From positions 6,785 to 70,784 of the forward strand of contig CAKTCK010000008.1 in the NCBI GenBank assembly GCA_934539245.1: 64,000 nucleotides of DNA, given 5' to 3'. The translations under genes and the position numbers were made by a program. Under the pieces are notes generated by a model. The model was given only the letters and a program-made list of their open reading frames with translations, was not told the origin of the DNA and made no database searches. Source of the stretch: an uncultured Faecalibacterium sp. Its GTDB lineage: Bacteria > Bacillota > Clostridia > Oscillospirales > Ruminococcaceae. Below are positions 24,530-33,022 of this stretch, piece by piece (within the stretch, counting starts at the first letter, position 1; every line of letters starts with the position of its first letter).

Positions 24530-25327
24530 TTAAAATTCCCCAAAGGTATGATCGTAGGCAGCGTCCAGCGGCTCGTCCGTGTCCAGCTTTGCCACATACT
24601 CTAAGATCAGCCGCTCTGCCAGCGGCAAAGCCTTGGCATACAACGTGTCCAGCTTGTGGTTGCTCTCGGTACACTGCGGGTTCGGCTGCGGGTTAGCCAC
24701 AAGACCGTGCATCCCATCGTACTTGCCCAGCACCTTCATGCCGGTCAGCACCACCCAGCGCTTGACCGGGTTCGAAGCCTGCAGCACCTTATGCACCGTG
24801 ATCATCCCCTTCAGGGATTCCAGCGCGGTCTGCTCCGAGATATCCTTGTAGAACGGCGCAATGACCCGGGCGTTTGCCGCGCTGGGGTGGATATGGCTGG
24901 CGGTAAAGAAGGTCAGCGGGTCATAGCCGTCCCGGCGCAGCAGCATATTGTCGAACTCGGTCTCGATCTCGCAGTGGGTCACACCGCTCTCCCGGGTAAA
25001 CTGCTCCACAAAGGGGTGGCAGGTGCTGTCCAGCGCAAAATGGCACACAAAACCCAGCGCATAGGCCAGTGCAGCCTCGCGGTCGGCTTCCTCGTGCACC
25101 ACCCGGCGTGCCCGGTCAAAGAACATTCTGCCCGGCTCGTCGTGCATGGCGTTGCCCAGCGCGGCGACCGGGGTGGACTTTTCCGCATGATAATAGAACA
25201 GCAGATCCGGTCCGTGCAGGCCGATATCGTACAGCTCCCGGTGCGCCTCCAGCTTTTTCCGCAGCGGCGCGGGCAGATGATCCAGCACATTTGCGCCAAA
25301 GCGGCGGTGTGCGTAGGTAGAGGGCAT
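24530..25327 (-). CDS. Zinc-dependent phospholipase C-like protein
   Basis: A 265-residue protein of the zinc-dependent phospholipase C superfamily. Metal ligands appear as His7/His8 near the N-terminus (STYAHRRFG), LHGPDLLFYYH, AMHDEP, and GFVCHFALDSTCHPFVE, the last being the hallmark block. No signal peptide is seen, so it is probably cytoplasmic, unlike secreted phospholipases C. Clostridia often carry such intracellular members of unknown substrate. It is the first gene of a two-gene unit with the MFS transporter; whether the two act together is not known. Confidence 0.8.
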   Translation of the reverse strand: MPSTYAHRRFGANVLDHLPAPLRKKLEAHRELYDIGLHGPDLLFYYHAEKSTPVAALGNAMHDEPGRMFFDRARRVVHEEADREAALAYALGFVCHFALDSTCHPFVEQFTRESGVTHCEIETEFDNMLLRRDGYDPLTFFTASHIHPSAANARVIAPFYKDISEQTALESLKGMITVHKVLQASNPVKRWVVLTGMKVLGKYDGMHGLVANPQPNPQCTESNHKLDTLYAKALPLAERLILEYVAKLDTDEPLDAAYDHTFGEF

Positions 25328-25504
25328 CTCTCATTCCTCCTTCTTGCAGTGCCAGCGCCCGCCGCCCTGTTCCGGCTGCACTGACCAAAAATCCTATCGT
25401 TTTCAGTATAGCAGAAAGTTTGCCGACCTTCTACCCTTTTGTGTCTGTTTTCTGTAAAAAGTTTTAATAATTTTGCTGCATTTCCCGCCGTTCCCCCAAA
25501 CAGA

Positions 25505-25550
25505 AAAGGAACCTCCTGAAATGTCCGCGGACATTTCAGGAGGTTCCTTT
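25505..25550 (-). terminator. Perfect palindrome terminator of gpsA
   Basis: A 46-base uninterrupted palindrome with centre GTCCGCGGAC and arms AAAGGAACCTCCTGAAAT. On the minus strand it ends in CCTTTTCTG, 15 bases after the gpsA stop. Confidence 0.85.
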
Positions 25551-25564
25551 CTAATCATTCAGGC

Positions 25565-26599
25565 TCACACGCTCTCATAGCCCTGCGGCATCTCGCTCTT
25601 GCGGTCGCGGGACATCAAGTTGCGCAGCGCGTCGCTGGCACTCATGCCCTCCTTGACGATGGCGTTCACCGTCTGGGCGATGGGCATTTCCACATGGTAC
25701 TTCTCGGCCAGTTCCATGGCGGCGGGCAGGGCGTTGATGCCCTCCACCACCATGCCGACCTCCTTCACGGCCTGTTCCGGGCTTTCGCCCTTGCCGATCA
25801 GGATACCGGCGCGGTTGTTGCGGCTGTGCATACTGGTGGCGGTAACGATCAGGTCGCCGATACCGGCCAGACCCGCAAAGGTCTGGACATTGCAGCCCAT
25901 CGCCACGCCCAGCCGGGCGATCTCGGCAATGCCGCGGGTGATCAGGGCAGCGCGGGCGTTATCGCCGTAGCCAAGGCCGGTGGAGATGCCAACGCCCAGC
26001 GCAATAACGTTCTTCATGGCACCGCTCAGCTCCACGCCCTTGATATCAGAGTTGGTGTACACGCGCATACAGGTGTTGCTGAACACCTCCTGCACCACCT
26101 CGGCAGCCTCCAGATCCGGGCTAGCGGAAACGATGGTGGTGGGCAGATCCAGCGCCACCTCCTCGGCATGGGTGGGGCCGCTGAGCGCCACCAGACGCAC
26201 CGCACGGGGGCCGTTCTCGTGGCTCAGCTCGTCGGCAAGGATCTCGGTCATGGTATATAAGGTATCGGGCTCAATGCCCTTTGCCACGTCCACAATGATC
26301 TGGCCGGAGCGGATATAGGGCCGCGCCTTGGCTGCCGTGGAGCGCACGAACACCGACGGCACTGCAAACAGCAGTACGTCCTTGCCGGTGCACACTTCCT
26401 CTATGCTTTTGGTAAAACGCAGCTCCTGCGGGATGACCATCCCCGGCAGATTGGGGTGTACCCGGGTGGCGGAAAGGTTGTCCACCTCGGCCTCAATGGC
26501 CGACCACACCTGCACATCGTTGCCGCTGACGGTCAGCATCCGTGCCAGAGCCATGCCCCAGGTGCCTGCACCCAGAACACCAATACTAAACTTTTTCAC
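25565..26599 (-). CDS. gpsA: NAD(P)-dependent glycerol-3-phosphate dehydrogenase
   Basis: A 344-residue enzyme that reduces dihydroxyacetone phosphate to sn-glycerol 3-phosphate for phospholipid synthesis. The nucleotide-binding motif GAGTWGMALA is at the N-terminus. Further blocks are VDVAKGIEP, ALSGPTHAEEVA, the active-site lysine region GVELSGAMKNVIALGVG, and GLGYGDNARAALITRG. The start is GTG 26599, with GGAGGATAC upstream; the longer frame to 26761 lacks family features. It ends next to a perfect terminator and appears to be a single-gene unit. Confidence 0.95.
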   Translation of the reverse strand: MKKFSIGVLGAGTWGMALARMLTVSGNDVQVWSAIEAEVDNLSATRVHPNLPGMVIPQELRFTKSIEEVCTGKDVLLFAVPSVFVRSTAAKARPYIRSGQIIVDVAKGIEPDTLYTMTEILADELSHENGPRAVRLVALSGPTHAEEVALDLPTTIVSASPDLEAAEVVQEVFSNTCMRVYTNSDIKGVELSGAMKNVIALGVGISTGLGYGDNARAALITRGIAEIARLGVAMGCNVQTFAGLAGIGDLIVTATSMHSRNNRAGILIGKGESPEQAVKEVGMVVEGINALPAAMELAEKYHVEMPIAQTVNAIVKEGMSASDALRNLMSRDRKSEMPQGYESV

Positions 26600-26876
26600 G
26601 TTCGTATCCTCCGTGTCTGCACCGGGCAGAGGGAAAGCCCCCATCCGGTGGATTTGCGCCGCGCCGGGACACAAGCCCCGCAGCCGCGCACTGTTATGTT
26701 CATTGTACACGAAAGCGCCCACAGCGTCAAGCATCTGCCGCATTGCACAAATATTTAACAAGTTTATGCAATTTTTCGGTCACATCACACGTTTTGTGCA
26801 AACCGTTTGCGCTGCGGGGCATTTCATGCTATTATAGTATTCTGGTAGGTTTTGTAGGGATTTGTGACTGGGTCTC

Positions 26877-26905
26877 TTGACTTAAACTCTACTTTAGGGT
26901 ATATA
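26877..26905 (+). promoter_or_regulatory. Promoter of the amino acid ABC operon
   Basis: TTGACT at 26877-26882 and TATATA at 26900-26905 with a 17-base spacer; the overlapping TATACT at 26902-26907 is an alternative -10. Confidence 0.7.
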
Positions 26906-26913
26906 CTGCATTA

Positions 26914-26934
26914 GTCGGCAAAGGCTTTGCCGAC
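26914..26934 (+). promoter_or_regulatory. Leader hairpin at the transcript start of the amino acid ABC operon
   Basis: GTCGGCAAAG pairs with CTTTGCCGAC with a single unpaired G between, so the real loop must open a few pairs. It begins at or near the first transcribed base and is followed by a T-rich stretch. It could stabilise the 5' end or act as an attenuator. Confidence 0.5.
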
Positions 26935-26963
26935 TTGTGCATTTTTATTTTGAGGAAAAACCG

Positions 26964-27647
26964 ATGTTTGAAGCACTTTTATCCAACCGCACGGTCGGCG
27001 TGCTGGTGGAGGCGCTGCCCCGCATCCTGACGGCAGGCCTGACCATGACCATTCCGCTGACCCTTCTCTCCTTCTTTTTTGCCATGATTATCGCAGTGGC
27101 GGTGGCGCTGGTGCAGTACGCCAATGTGCCGGTGCTGCGGCAGATTGCCCGGTTCTATATCTGGGTCATCCGGGGCACCCCGCTGCTGGTGCAGCTGTTC
27201 ATCATCTTTTACGGTCTGCCCAGTGTGGGCATCATGCTGGACGCCTTTCCGGCGGCGGTTATCGCCTTTGCCTTCAACGAGGGTGCCTACTGCGCCGAGA
27301 CCATGCGCGGTGCGCTGGAAAGCGTGCCGCAGGGGCAGCTGGAGGCCGGGTACTGCGTGGGCATGAGCTGGTGGCAGATCATGCGCCGCATCGTGCTGCC
27401 GCAGGCGCTGCGCACCGCCGTGCCTGCGCTGTCCAATTCCCTCATCGGCATGATCAAGGACACCTCGCTGGCCTCCAACATCACGGTGGCAGAGCTGTTC
27501 ATGGCCGGACAGCGGGTAGCCGCCCGCACCTACATCTTCCTGCCCATCTACTGCGAGGTGGCTGTGGTGTATCTGCTGTTCTGTACCGTCATCACCAAGC
27601 TGCAGGCGCTGCTGGAACGTCAGCTCAACGCCCGCGGCTTCCAGTAA
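26964..27647 (+). CDS. Polar amino acid ABC transporter permease
   Basis: A 227-residue permease of the HisM/GlnP type with about five helices. PRILTAGLTMTIPLT opens the first helix, WVIRGTPLLVQLFIIFYGLP is typical of the family, and EGAYCAETMRGALESVPQGQ is the cytoplasmic EAA loop that contacts the ATPase. It pairs with itself or a partner to move a polar amino acid, cystine-type by neighbour similarity. The ATG at 26964 is chosen over 26937 because GAGG precedes it and the extra residues are leader. Confidence 0.92.
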   Translation: MFEALLSNRTVGVLVEALPRILTAGLTMTIPLTLLSFFFAMIIAVAVALVQYANVPVLRQIARFYIWVIRGTPLLVQLFIIFYGLPSVGIMLDAFPAAVIAFAFNEGAYCAETMRGALESVPQGQLEAGYCVGMSWWQIMRRIVLPQALRTAVPALSNSLIGMIKDTSLASNITVAELFMAGQRVAARTYIFLPIYCEVAVVYLLFCTVITKLQALLERQLNARGFQ

Positions 27648-27665
27648 AAGGGAGGGTGAGCACCT

Positions 27666-28466
27666 ATGGCTATGCTTGAGATCCGCAATGTGCAAAAAAC
27701 CTTCCGCACCTACGCAAAAACCGGCCTTTTCCACCGCCCCGGTGCGCAGCAGGTCGCCAGCGAGCTGCCCGTGCTGCGCGGGGTAGACCTGACCGTGGAA
27801 AAAGGCGATGTGGTGGCCATTCTGGGGCCCTCCGGCTCCGGCAAGACCACCCTGCTGCGCTGTTTGAACTTTCTGGAAACTGCCGATGCCGGGCAGCTGG
27901 TGTTTGACGGCGAAAGCTTCGACCTTGCCCATGCAGGCCGCGCCGACATTGCCCGGCTACGCAAAAAGACCGCCTTTGTGTTCCAGAACTACAACCTGTT
28001 CCGCAACAAGACCGCCCTGCAAAACGTGACCGAAGGGCTCATTGTGGCGCGTAAGCTGCCCAAGGAGCAGGCGGATGAAATCGGCATGAAGATGCTTGCC
28101 AAGGTAGGCCTTGCCGACCGCGCCGACTACTACCCCCGCCAGCTTTCCGGCGGGCAGCAGCAGCGGGTGGCCATCGCCCGCGCCCTTGCCGCCGACCCGG
28201 AGATCATTTACTTCGACGAGCCTACCAGCGCCCTTGACCCGGAGCTGACCGGCGAGGTGCTCAGCGTAATGCGGCAGCTGGCCGAGGAGGGCATGACCAT
28301 GCTGGTGGTCACCCACGAGATGGGCTTTGCCCGCAACGTTTCCTCAAAGACCGTGTTCATGGAAAACGGCGTGGTGGTGGAGCAGGCACCCTCCCAGCAG
28401 TTCTTTGCATCCCCCAAGGAGGAGCGTACCCGGGCTTTCCTGCGCAGGATCGCCCATACCGAATAA
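27666..28466 (+). CDS. Polar amino acid ABC transporter ATP-binding protein
   Basis: A 266-residue ABC ATPase of the polar amino acid uptake type. Walker A is GPSGSGKTT, the signature LSGGQQQRV, Walker B IIYFDEPTSALDPE, and the switch histidine is in VVTHEMGFA. An insertion near residue 20 (YAKTGLFHRPGAQQ) is slightly unusual compared with GlnQ-type proteins. It energises import with the permease 18 bases upstream and the lipoprotein downstream. GGGAGGGTG precedes the ATG. Confidence 0.94.
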   Translation: MAMLEIRNVQKTFRTYAKTGLFHRPGAQQVASELPVLRGVDLTVEKGDVVAILGPSGSGKTTLLRCLNFLETADAGQLVFDGESFDLAHAGRADIARLRKKTAFVFQNYNLFRNKTALQNVTEGLIVARKLPKEQADEIGMKMLAKVGLADRADYYPRQLSGGQQQRVAIARALAADPEIIYFDEPTSALDPELTGEVLSVMRQLAEEGMTMLVVTHEMGFARNVSSKTVFMENGVVVEQAPSQQFFASPKEERTRAFLRRIAHTE

Positions 28467-28520
28467 AAAGTGCACCCCTCCTGTTTTTGCATTTTTTACG
28501 ACAGAAAGGAATTTTTACTT

Positions 28521-29348
28521 ATGAAACGCAGAACCTTTATTTCTCTGATGGGCGTTATGGCCGCAGCCGGTGTGCTGTCCATGACCGGCTGCTCCTCCAA
28601 GGACACCGCCGCCAGTACCGCCAGCTCCGCAACGCTGAATAAGCTGGACAGCATCCAGAAGAGCGGCAAGCTGGTGGTGGCGCTGGAGGGTGCATGGCAG
28701 CCGTGGAGTTACCACGATTCCTCTGACACGCTGGTGGGCTACGATGTGGAGGTATCCCGCGCCATTGCCGAAAAGCTGGGCGTGGAGCCGGAATACGTGG
28801 AGAGCGACTGGGACAGCCTGTTTGCTGGTCTGGACGCCGGCCGCTATGACATGGTGTGCAACGGCGTAGAGGTGACCGAGGAGCGCGCCAAGACCTACGC
28901 TTTCACCACTCCCTACGGCTACATCCACACCGCACTGGCTGTGCGCAAGGACAATACTGACATTACCAGCTTTGAGGACCTGAAGGGCAAGACTACCGCC
29001 AACAGTCTGGCTTCCACCTACATGGAGCTGGCCGAAAGCTACGGCGCTACCGTGCAGGGCATCGACACGCTGGAGGAAACCATCCAGCTGCTGACCGCAG
29101 GCCGCATTGACGCCACCCTGAACGCGGACGTTTCCTTCTACGACTACCTGAACGTCCACCCGGACGCAGACTTCAAGCTGGTGGCACAGACCGCCGAGGC
29201 CTCCCATGTGGCCATCCCGGTGCTCAAGAGCGAGGACACCACCTATCTGGACGCGCTGAACACCGCCATTGAGGAGCTGCGCGCCGACGGCACCTTAAAG
29301 ACCCTGAGCGAAAAGTACTTCGGACAGGATATCTCTTCTGAAAACTGA
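28521..29348 (+). CDS. Amino acid (cystine-type) substrate-binding lipoprotein
   Basis: A 275-residue family 3 binding protein. The N-terminus MKRRTFISLMGVMAAAGVLS ends in a lipobox with Cys24 (MTGC). The binding fold includes GKLVVALEGAWQPWSY, GYDVEVSRAIAEKLG, DMVCNGVEVTEERAK and RIDATLNADVSFYDYL. Similarity to cystine-binding FliY/TcyA-type proteins suggests cystine or a related polar amino acid. AAAGGA lies before the ATG at 28521. It is the third gene of the operon, and a MITE-like repeat with a terminator hairpin begins just after the stop. Confidence 0.88.
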   Translation: MKRRTFISLMGVMAAAGVLSMTGCSSKDTAASTASSATLNKLDSIQKSGKLVVALEGAWQPWSYHDSSDTLVGYDVEVSRAIAEKLGVEPEYVESDWDSLFAGLDAGRYDMVCNGVEVTEERAKTYAFTTPYGYIHTALAVRKDNTDITSFEDLKGKTTANSLASTYMELAESYGATVQGIDTLEETIQLLTAGRIDATLNADVSFYDYLNVHPDADFKLVAQTAEASHVAIPVLKSEDTTYLDALNTAIEELRADGTLKTLSEKYFGQDISSEN

Positions 29349-29357
29349 GAAACTCGG

Positions 29358-29486
29358 CCCTCTCAGTCTGCTCACTTCGTTCGCATCCAGCTCCCCCGAA
29401 AGGGGGAGCTTTTTTGTTATCTGCCAGTCCGTGCCAGTAAAGCTCCCCCTTCGGGGGAGCTGGCGAGCGCAGCGAGACTGAGAGGG
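29358..29486. repeat. MITE-like repeat, copy B1
   Basis: Terminal inverted repeats CCCTCTCAGTC (29358-29368) and GACTGAGAGGG (29476-29486). Each half also holds a short perfect hairpin, AGCTCCCCC with GGGGGAGCT, giving a large two-armed structure. The first hairpin is followed by TTTTTT and may serve as the terminator of the amino acid ABC operon. It shares ends and hairpin with copy B2. Confidence 0.8.
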
Positions 29487-29497
29487 TAAATTTCCTA

Positions 29498-29530
29498 TTG
29501 ACTTGTGCAATATTATATGATATATAATAT
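29498..29530 (+). promoter_or_regulatory. PadR promoter with overlapping palindromic operator
   Basis: TTGACT at 29498-29503 with TATATA at 29521-29526 (17-base spacer) or TATAAT at 29523-29528. A perfect 9-3-9 palindrome, ATATTATAT-GAT-ATATAATAT, occupies 29510-29530 and covers the -10. Binding there would block transcription, consistent with autorepression by the PadR protein encoded 39 bases downstream. Confidence 0.7.
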
Positions 29531-29568
29531 TATAGAAACGTACCATATCGAAAGGAGGCTGTTCCCGC

Positions 29569-29886
29569 ATGAGTTTTCCCATCAGTGCCGCGCTGCTGGA
29601 TGCCATTGTGCTGTCCGTGGTGGCGCAGGAGCCGGAAGGTACCTACGGCTACAAGATCACCCAACAGGTCACCCACACGCTGGAGTTAAGCGAATCCACT
29701 CTGTACCCGGTGCTGCGCCGGTTACAGAAGGACCAGCTGCTCACGGTCTACGATGCGCCCTTCAATGGCCGCAACCGCCGCTATTATCAGATCACCTCCG
29801 CCGGGCGGGCGCAGCTTGCCGCCTACGCGCAGGAGTGGAGCCGCTACCGTTCTTCCATTGACACATTTTTCAGAGAGGTGGAATGA
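29569..29886 (+). CDS. PadR family transcriptional regulator
   Basis: A 105-residue winged-helix regulator. The family core is LLDAIVLSVVAQEPEGTYGYKI, then ESTLYPVLRRLQKDQLL and RRYYQITSAGRAQL for the wing, and a short C-terminal dimer helix ending DTFFREVE. It is most likely a repressor that responds to envelope or drug stress, as small PadR proteins usually do. AAAGGAGG precedes the ATG. It is three bases upstream of a membrane protein with a HAAS-type domain, the standard partner of PadR regulators in Firmicutes. Confidence 0.92.
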   Translation: MSFPISAALLDAIVLSVVAQEPEGTYGYKITQQVTHTLELSESTLYPVLRRLQKDQLLTVYDAPFNGRNRRYYQITSAGRAQLAAYAQEWSRYRSSIDTFFREVE

Positions 29887-29889
29887 TCT

Positions 29890-30978
29890 ATGACCCGTAC
29901 TGCATTTCTTGCTGCGCTGGAGCAGCTTCTGGCCCCCTTACCGGAGGCTGAGCGCAAGGACGCTTTGAGTTATTACGAGGATTATCTGGATGCCGCCGGG
30001 CCGGAAAACGAAACCCGCGCCATTGCGGAACTGGGCAGCCCGGAGGAGGTCGCCCGCAAAATTCTGGACGAGCAAAGCCCGCAAGGCGTCTCTGCCGCCC
30101 CGGCATCTCCTGCCCCGCGTTCCCGCTGGCGCATGGTGCTGGGCGGCGGACTGGCGGTGCTGGTGCTGGCCTGCTTTTTCTTCCAGCACTCCAAGGCCAC
30201 CCCGGTGCAGCCGGTCGAACCTGCGTCCCCGGCAGCAGACAGCAGCTCTGTCCCGGAGGAGGCCAGCAGCACCTATCTCGCTGTCCCGACCGATACCGTG
30301 CCCCTCACCATTCCCGCCGATGACCTTGGGGAAAGCACCCTGCAGATCCCGCTGGAAAAGCTGGATCAGGAGCTGAAACTCAGCCTGAACTACGGCTCTG
30401 TGACCTTTGTCACCGACCCGTCCCTTACCTCGGACAAATACGCCACCTTCCAGTTCGACAACTTCCCGCATTCGCCCGTTCTGCGCACCACCGGCGGGGA
30501 TGGCCGTACTACCCTGACCTTTGAAATGCCGGAAAACTGGCAGGTAGCCGAGGATGCCCCCGAAGCCATGCTCACCGTCACCATCCCGGCAGACGCCCTC
30601 ACCCGGCTGCTCATCAGCTTGGAGACCGGCGATGTCCGCCTTGCGCCCATACAGCTGAAAACGCTGAATGTTGCGCTGGCCAATGGCGGTCTGCGTGCCG
30701 AAGACCTGACCGTGACCCGCGACCTGCTGGTCGAGCTGCCTGCTGGCGGATGCAATATCGATCACCTTTCCGTTGCGGAATACGCCAACATCACCGCAAC
30801 CCGCTGCATCCGTCTGCATCTGGATGGCGACCCCGCCGACTACACGACCGATGCCCGCACGGATAACGTTGTACGCATCGGCAGCAAGACATACGATAAA
30901 CGCTATACCTCTACCGGTCCCAACGGGATCCTGAATCTTTACGCCAAAGGGCTGATCGATCTGAACACTGAAAGATAA
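29890..30978 (+). CDS. HAAS/DUF1700-type membrane protein with DUF4097-like outer domain
   Basis: A 362-residue protein. Residues 1-60 form a helical DUF1700/HAAS domain (FLAALEQLLAPLPEAERKDA then SYYEDYLDAA) of the sort encoded next to PadR regulators. One membrane helix follows at about residues 81-98 (MVLGGGLAVLVLACFFF). The remaining 260 residues outside are beta-rich like DUF4097 right-handed helices (VTFVTDPSLTSDKYATFQF, TRLLISLETGDVRLAPIQL). The pair probably senses envelope state and controls PadR. The gene is three bases after padR and ends at a bidirectional terminator. Confidence 0.8.
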   Translation: MTRTAFLAALEQLLAPLPEAERKDALSYYEDYLDAAGPENETRAIAELGSPEEVARKILDEQSPQGVSAAPASPAPRSRWRMVLGGGLAVLVLACFFFQHSKATPVQPVEPASPAADSSSVPEEASSTYLAVPTDTVPLTIPADDLGESTLQIPLEKLDQELKLSLNYGSVTFVTDPSLTSDKYATFQFDNFPHSPVLRTTGGDGRTTLTFEMPENWQVAEDAPEAMLTVTIPADALTRLLISLETGDVRLAPIQLKTLNVALANGGLRAEDLTVTRDLLVELPAGGCNIDHLSVAEYANITATRCIRLHLDGDPADYTTDARTDNVVRIGSKTYDKRYTSTGPNGILNLYAKGLIDLNTER

Positions 30979-30993
30979 CGCCCCTCATAACAG

Positions 30994-31042
30994 AAACCGC
31001 CCCTCTTCCATGGCTTTGCGCCAGAGAAGAGGGGCGGTTTTG
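30994..31042. terminator. Bidirectional terminator between the HAAS protein gene and uvrC
   Basis: AAACCGCCCCTCTTC pairs with GAAGAGGGGCGGTTT, with runs of T on the plus strand and A-rich sequence on the other side. The two genes converge here. Confidence 0.88.
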
Positions 31043-31045
31043 TGT

Positions 31046-32896
31046 TTATGCCTGATGAAAATATTCGTAGATGGTCTGTGCCAGCTGCCTGCCCACGCCG
31101 GGGGTATTTTCCAGCTGGTCGGGGGTGGCGTCCTTCACCGCGCCCACGCTCTTGAACTGCGCCAGCAGGGCTTTGGCGGTTTTGGGGCCTACGCCCGGCA
31201 CCTCGGTCAGGGTGGAGGAGTAGCTTTTCTGCTTCATCTGCTGCTTGCGGTAAGCGTTGGCGAAGCGGTGGGTCTCGTCCTGAATGGCGGTGATGAAGGT
31301 AAAGGTGCCGCGGTTCATGTTGATAGCAATTTCCCGCCCGTCGCTGTCCACGATGGCGCGGGTGCGGTGGTGGTCATCCTTTACCATGCCGTACAGCGGC
31401 ACATCCGCCAGCGCTGTACCGGCCAGCGCTTCCTTTGCGGCGCTCACCTGTCCCCTGCCGCCGTCCATCAGCAAAAGGTCCGGCTTCTGCCCGAACCAGT
31501 TGCCGCCGGGCTGTCCGTTTTCGGCCTGTGCGGCGTATTTTTCGTACTCTGCCGCCCGGCGGGAGACGGTCTCCGCCAGCGAGGCGTAGTCGTCCGTGCC
31601 CGCCACGGTTTTCATTTTGAATTTGCGGTAGCCCGCCTTGAAGGGCTTGCCATCCTTGAAGGTGACCATGCCGCAGACGCTGCTGCCATCACCCCAGTTG
31701 GAGATATCGTAGCTTTCAATAGCGCGGGGCGGCTTTGAAAGGCCCAGCACCTGTGCCAGCTCGTCCAGCAGCTTTTCCTCCCGGGCGTAGCGGCCGCTCT
31801 CCCGCGCCAGACGCTCCACCGCGTTGGTGTGCGCCATCTCCACCAGATGCGCTTTATCGCCCCGCTGGGGCACGTACAGCTGCACCTCGCTGCCGCGCTT
31901 CTGGTTCAGCGCCTGCTGCAAGGCGTCCACGTCCGTCGGCAGCGCATCCACCGCGATGATCTTGGGAATTTGTTCATCGTCCAGATAGTACCGGGGCAGA
32001 AATTCCTCCCGCACCGCGTCGATATCCGAGGTGTCGTGGAACAGAAACTCCCGTTTGTCGGTCAGCCGTCCCTCCCGGAAGCGCAGCACCGCCGCGCATA
32101 CGCTGTCCGGCGTACCGGCAAGCGCCACCACGTCCATCTCCACGTCCGGGTCTACCACCACCTTCTGCCCTGCTGTCAGCTTGGTGATGGCATTGATCTG
32201 ATCCCGCAGAAGGGCGGCGGTCTCAAATTCCAGCCGGTCGGAGGCTTCCTGCATCCGCTCGTTGAGGGTTTTCAGGATATCCTTTTTGCCGTAGCGGATG
32301 AGGTGCACCGCATTTTTGACCGCCTGATTGTAGGTCTCGCAGCTGATCTTGCCGCTGCACACCGCCATGCACTTGCCGATATGGGCGTTCAGGCAGGGGC
32401 GGCCTTTGCCGATCTCCTGCGGGAAGCGCTTGGCGCAGCGCGGCAGCAAAAAGGCATCCATGGCCGTTTCTGCCATTTGCCGCGCGGCAAAGCTGGAGGT
32501 GTAGGGGCCGATATACTCCGCCCCGTCCTCCTCCTTTTGCAACGTGAAGGAAAGGCGCGGCCAGTCCTCCCGGGTAACGCGGATATAGCTGTAACCCTTG
32601 TCATCCTTGAGCAGGATGTTGTACTTGGGCGTATGCGCCTTGATCTGGCTGGCCTCCAGCACCAGCGCCTCAAACTCGCTCTGACAGACGATAACGTCAA
32701 AGGCGTAGGCGTGGGCGATCATCTGACTGACCTTGTTATCGTGGGGCACGCCCTCGCGGAAATACTGGCTTACCCGGATGCGCAGGCGCTTGGCCTTGCC
32801 GATATAGATGATGGTGTCGCTTTTGTCCCGGATGATATACACCCCGGGCAGCAGCGGCAGCATACAGGCTTTTTGGTAGAGCTCGGCCTTAGTCAT
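31046..32896 (-). CDS. uvrC: Excinuclease ABC subunit C
   Basis: A 616-residue nucleotide excision repair nuclease. The N-terminal GIY-YIG domain shows GVYIIRDKSDTIIYIGKAK and cuts 3' of the lesion. A UvrB-interacting UVR motif lies near residue 205 (LNERMQEASDRLEFETAA), the RNase H-like domain (IESYDISNWGDGSSV) cuts 5', and the C-terminus has the helix-hairpin-helix pair (EVPGVGPKTAKALL, NTPGVGRQLAQTIY). The ATG at 32896 has GGAGGAAGG upstream; the frame to 32974 is not needed. All domains are intact. Confidence 0.96.
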   Translation of the reverse strand: MTKAELYQKACMLPLLPGVYIIRDKSDTIIYIGKAKRLRIRVSQYFREGVPHDNKVSQMIAHAYAFDVIVCQSEFEALVLEASQIKAHTPKYNILLKDDKGYSYIRVTREDWPRLSFTLQKEEDGAEYIGPYTSSFAARQMAETAMDAFLLPRCAKRFPQEIGKGRPCLNAHIGKCMAVCSGKISCETYNQAVKNAVHLIRYGKKDILKTLNERMQEASDRLEFETAALLRDQINAITKLTAGQKVVVDPDVEMDVVALAGTPDSVCAAVLRFREGRLTDKREFLFHDTSDIDAVREEFLPRYYLDDEQIPKIIAVDALPTDVDALQQALNQKRGSEVQLYVPQRGDKAHLVEMAHTNAVERLARESGRYAREEKLLDELAQVLGLSKPPRAIESYDISNWGDGSSVCGMVTFKDGKPFKAGYRKFKMKTVAGTDDYASLAETVSRRAAEYEKYAAQAENGQPGGNWFGQKPDLLLMDGGRGQVSAAKEALAGTALADVPLYGMVKDDHHRTRAIVDSDGREIAINMNRGTFTFITAIQDETHRFANAYRKQQMKQKSYSSTLTEVPGVGPKTAKALLAQFKSVGAVKDATPDQLENTPGVGRQLAQTIYEYFHQA

Positions 32897-32972
32897 GCAG
32901 CACCTTCCTCCGTATTTGCGGGATAGGGCTTCCTGCCATGGAAAGCCCTTTGCTCCCGGTAAAAAGCGTACC

Positions 32973-33003
32973 AAAAAAGCGGCAGGGAGCCCCCGCCGCT
33001 TTC
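32973..33003 (-). terminator. Terminator of the HPr gene
   Basis: On the minus strand AAAGCGGC pairs with GCCGCTTT around a loop of Gs and CTCCCT and ends in TTTTTTGG, 20 bases after the HPr stop. Confidence 0.88.
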
Positions 33004-33022
33004 TGTTGCTTGTGATACAGAC

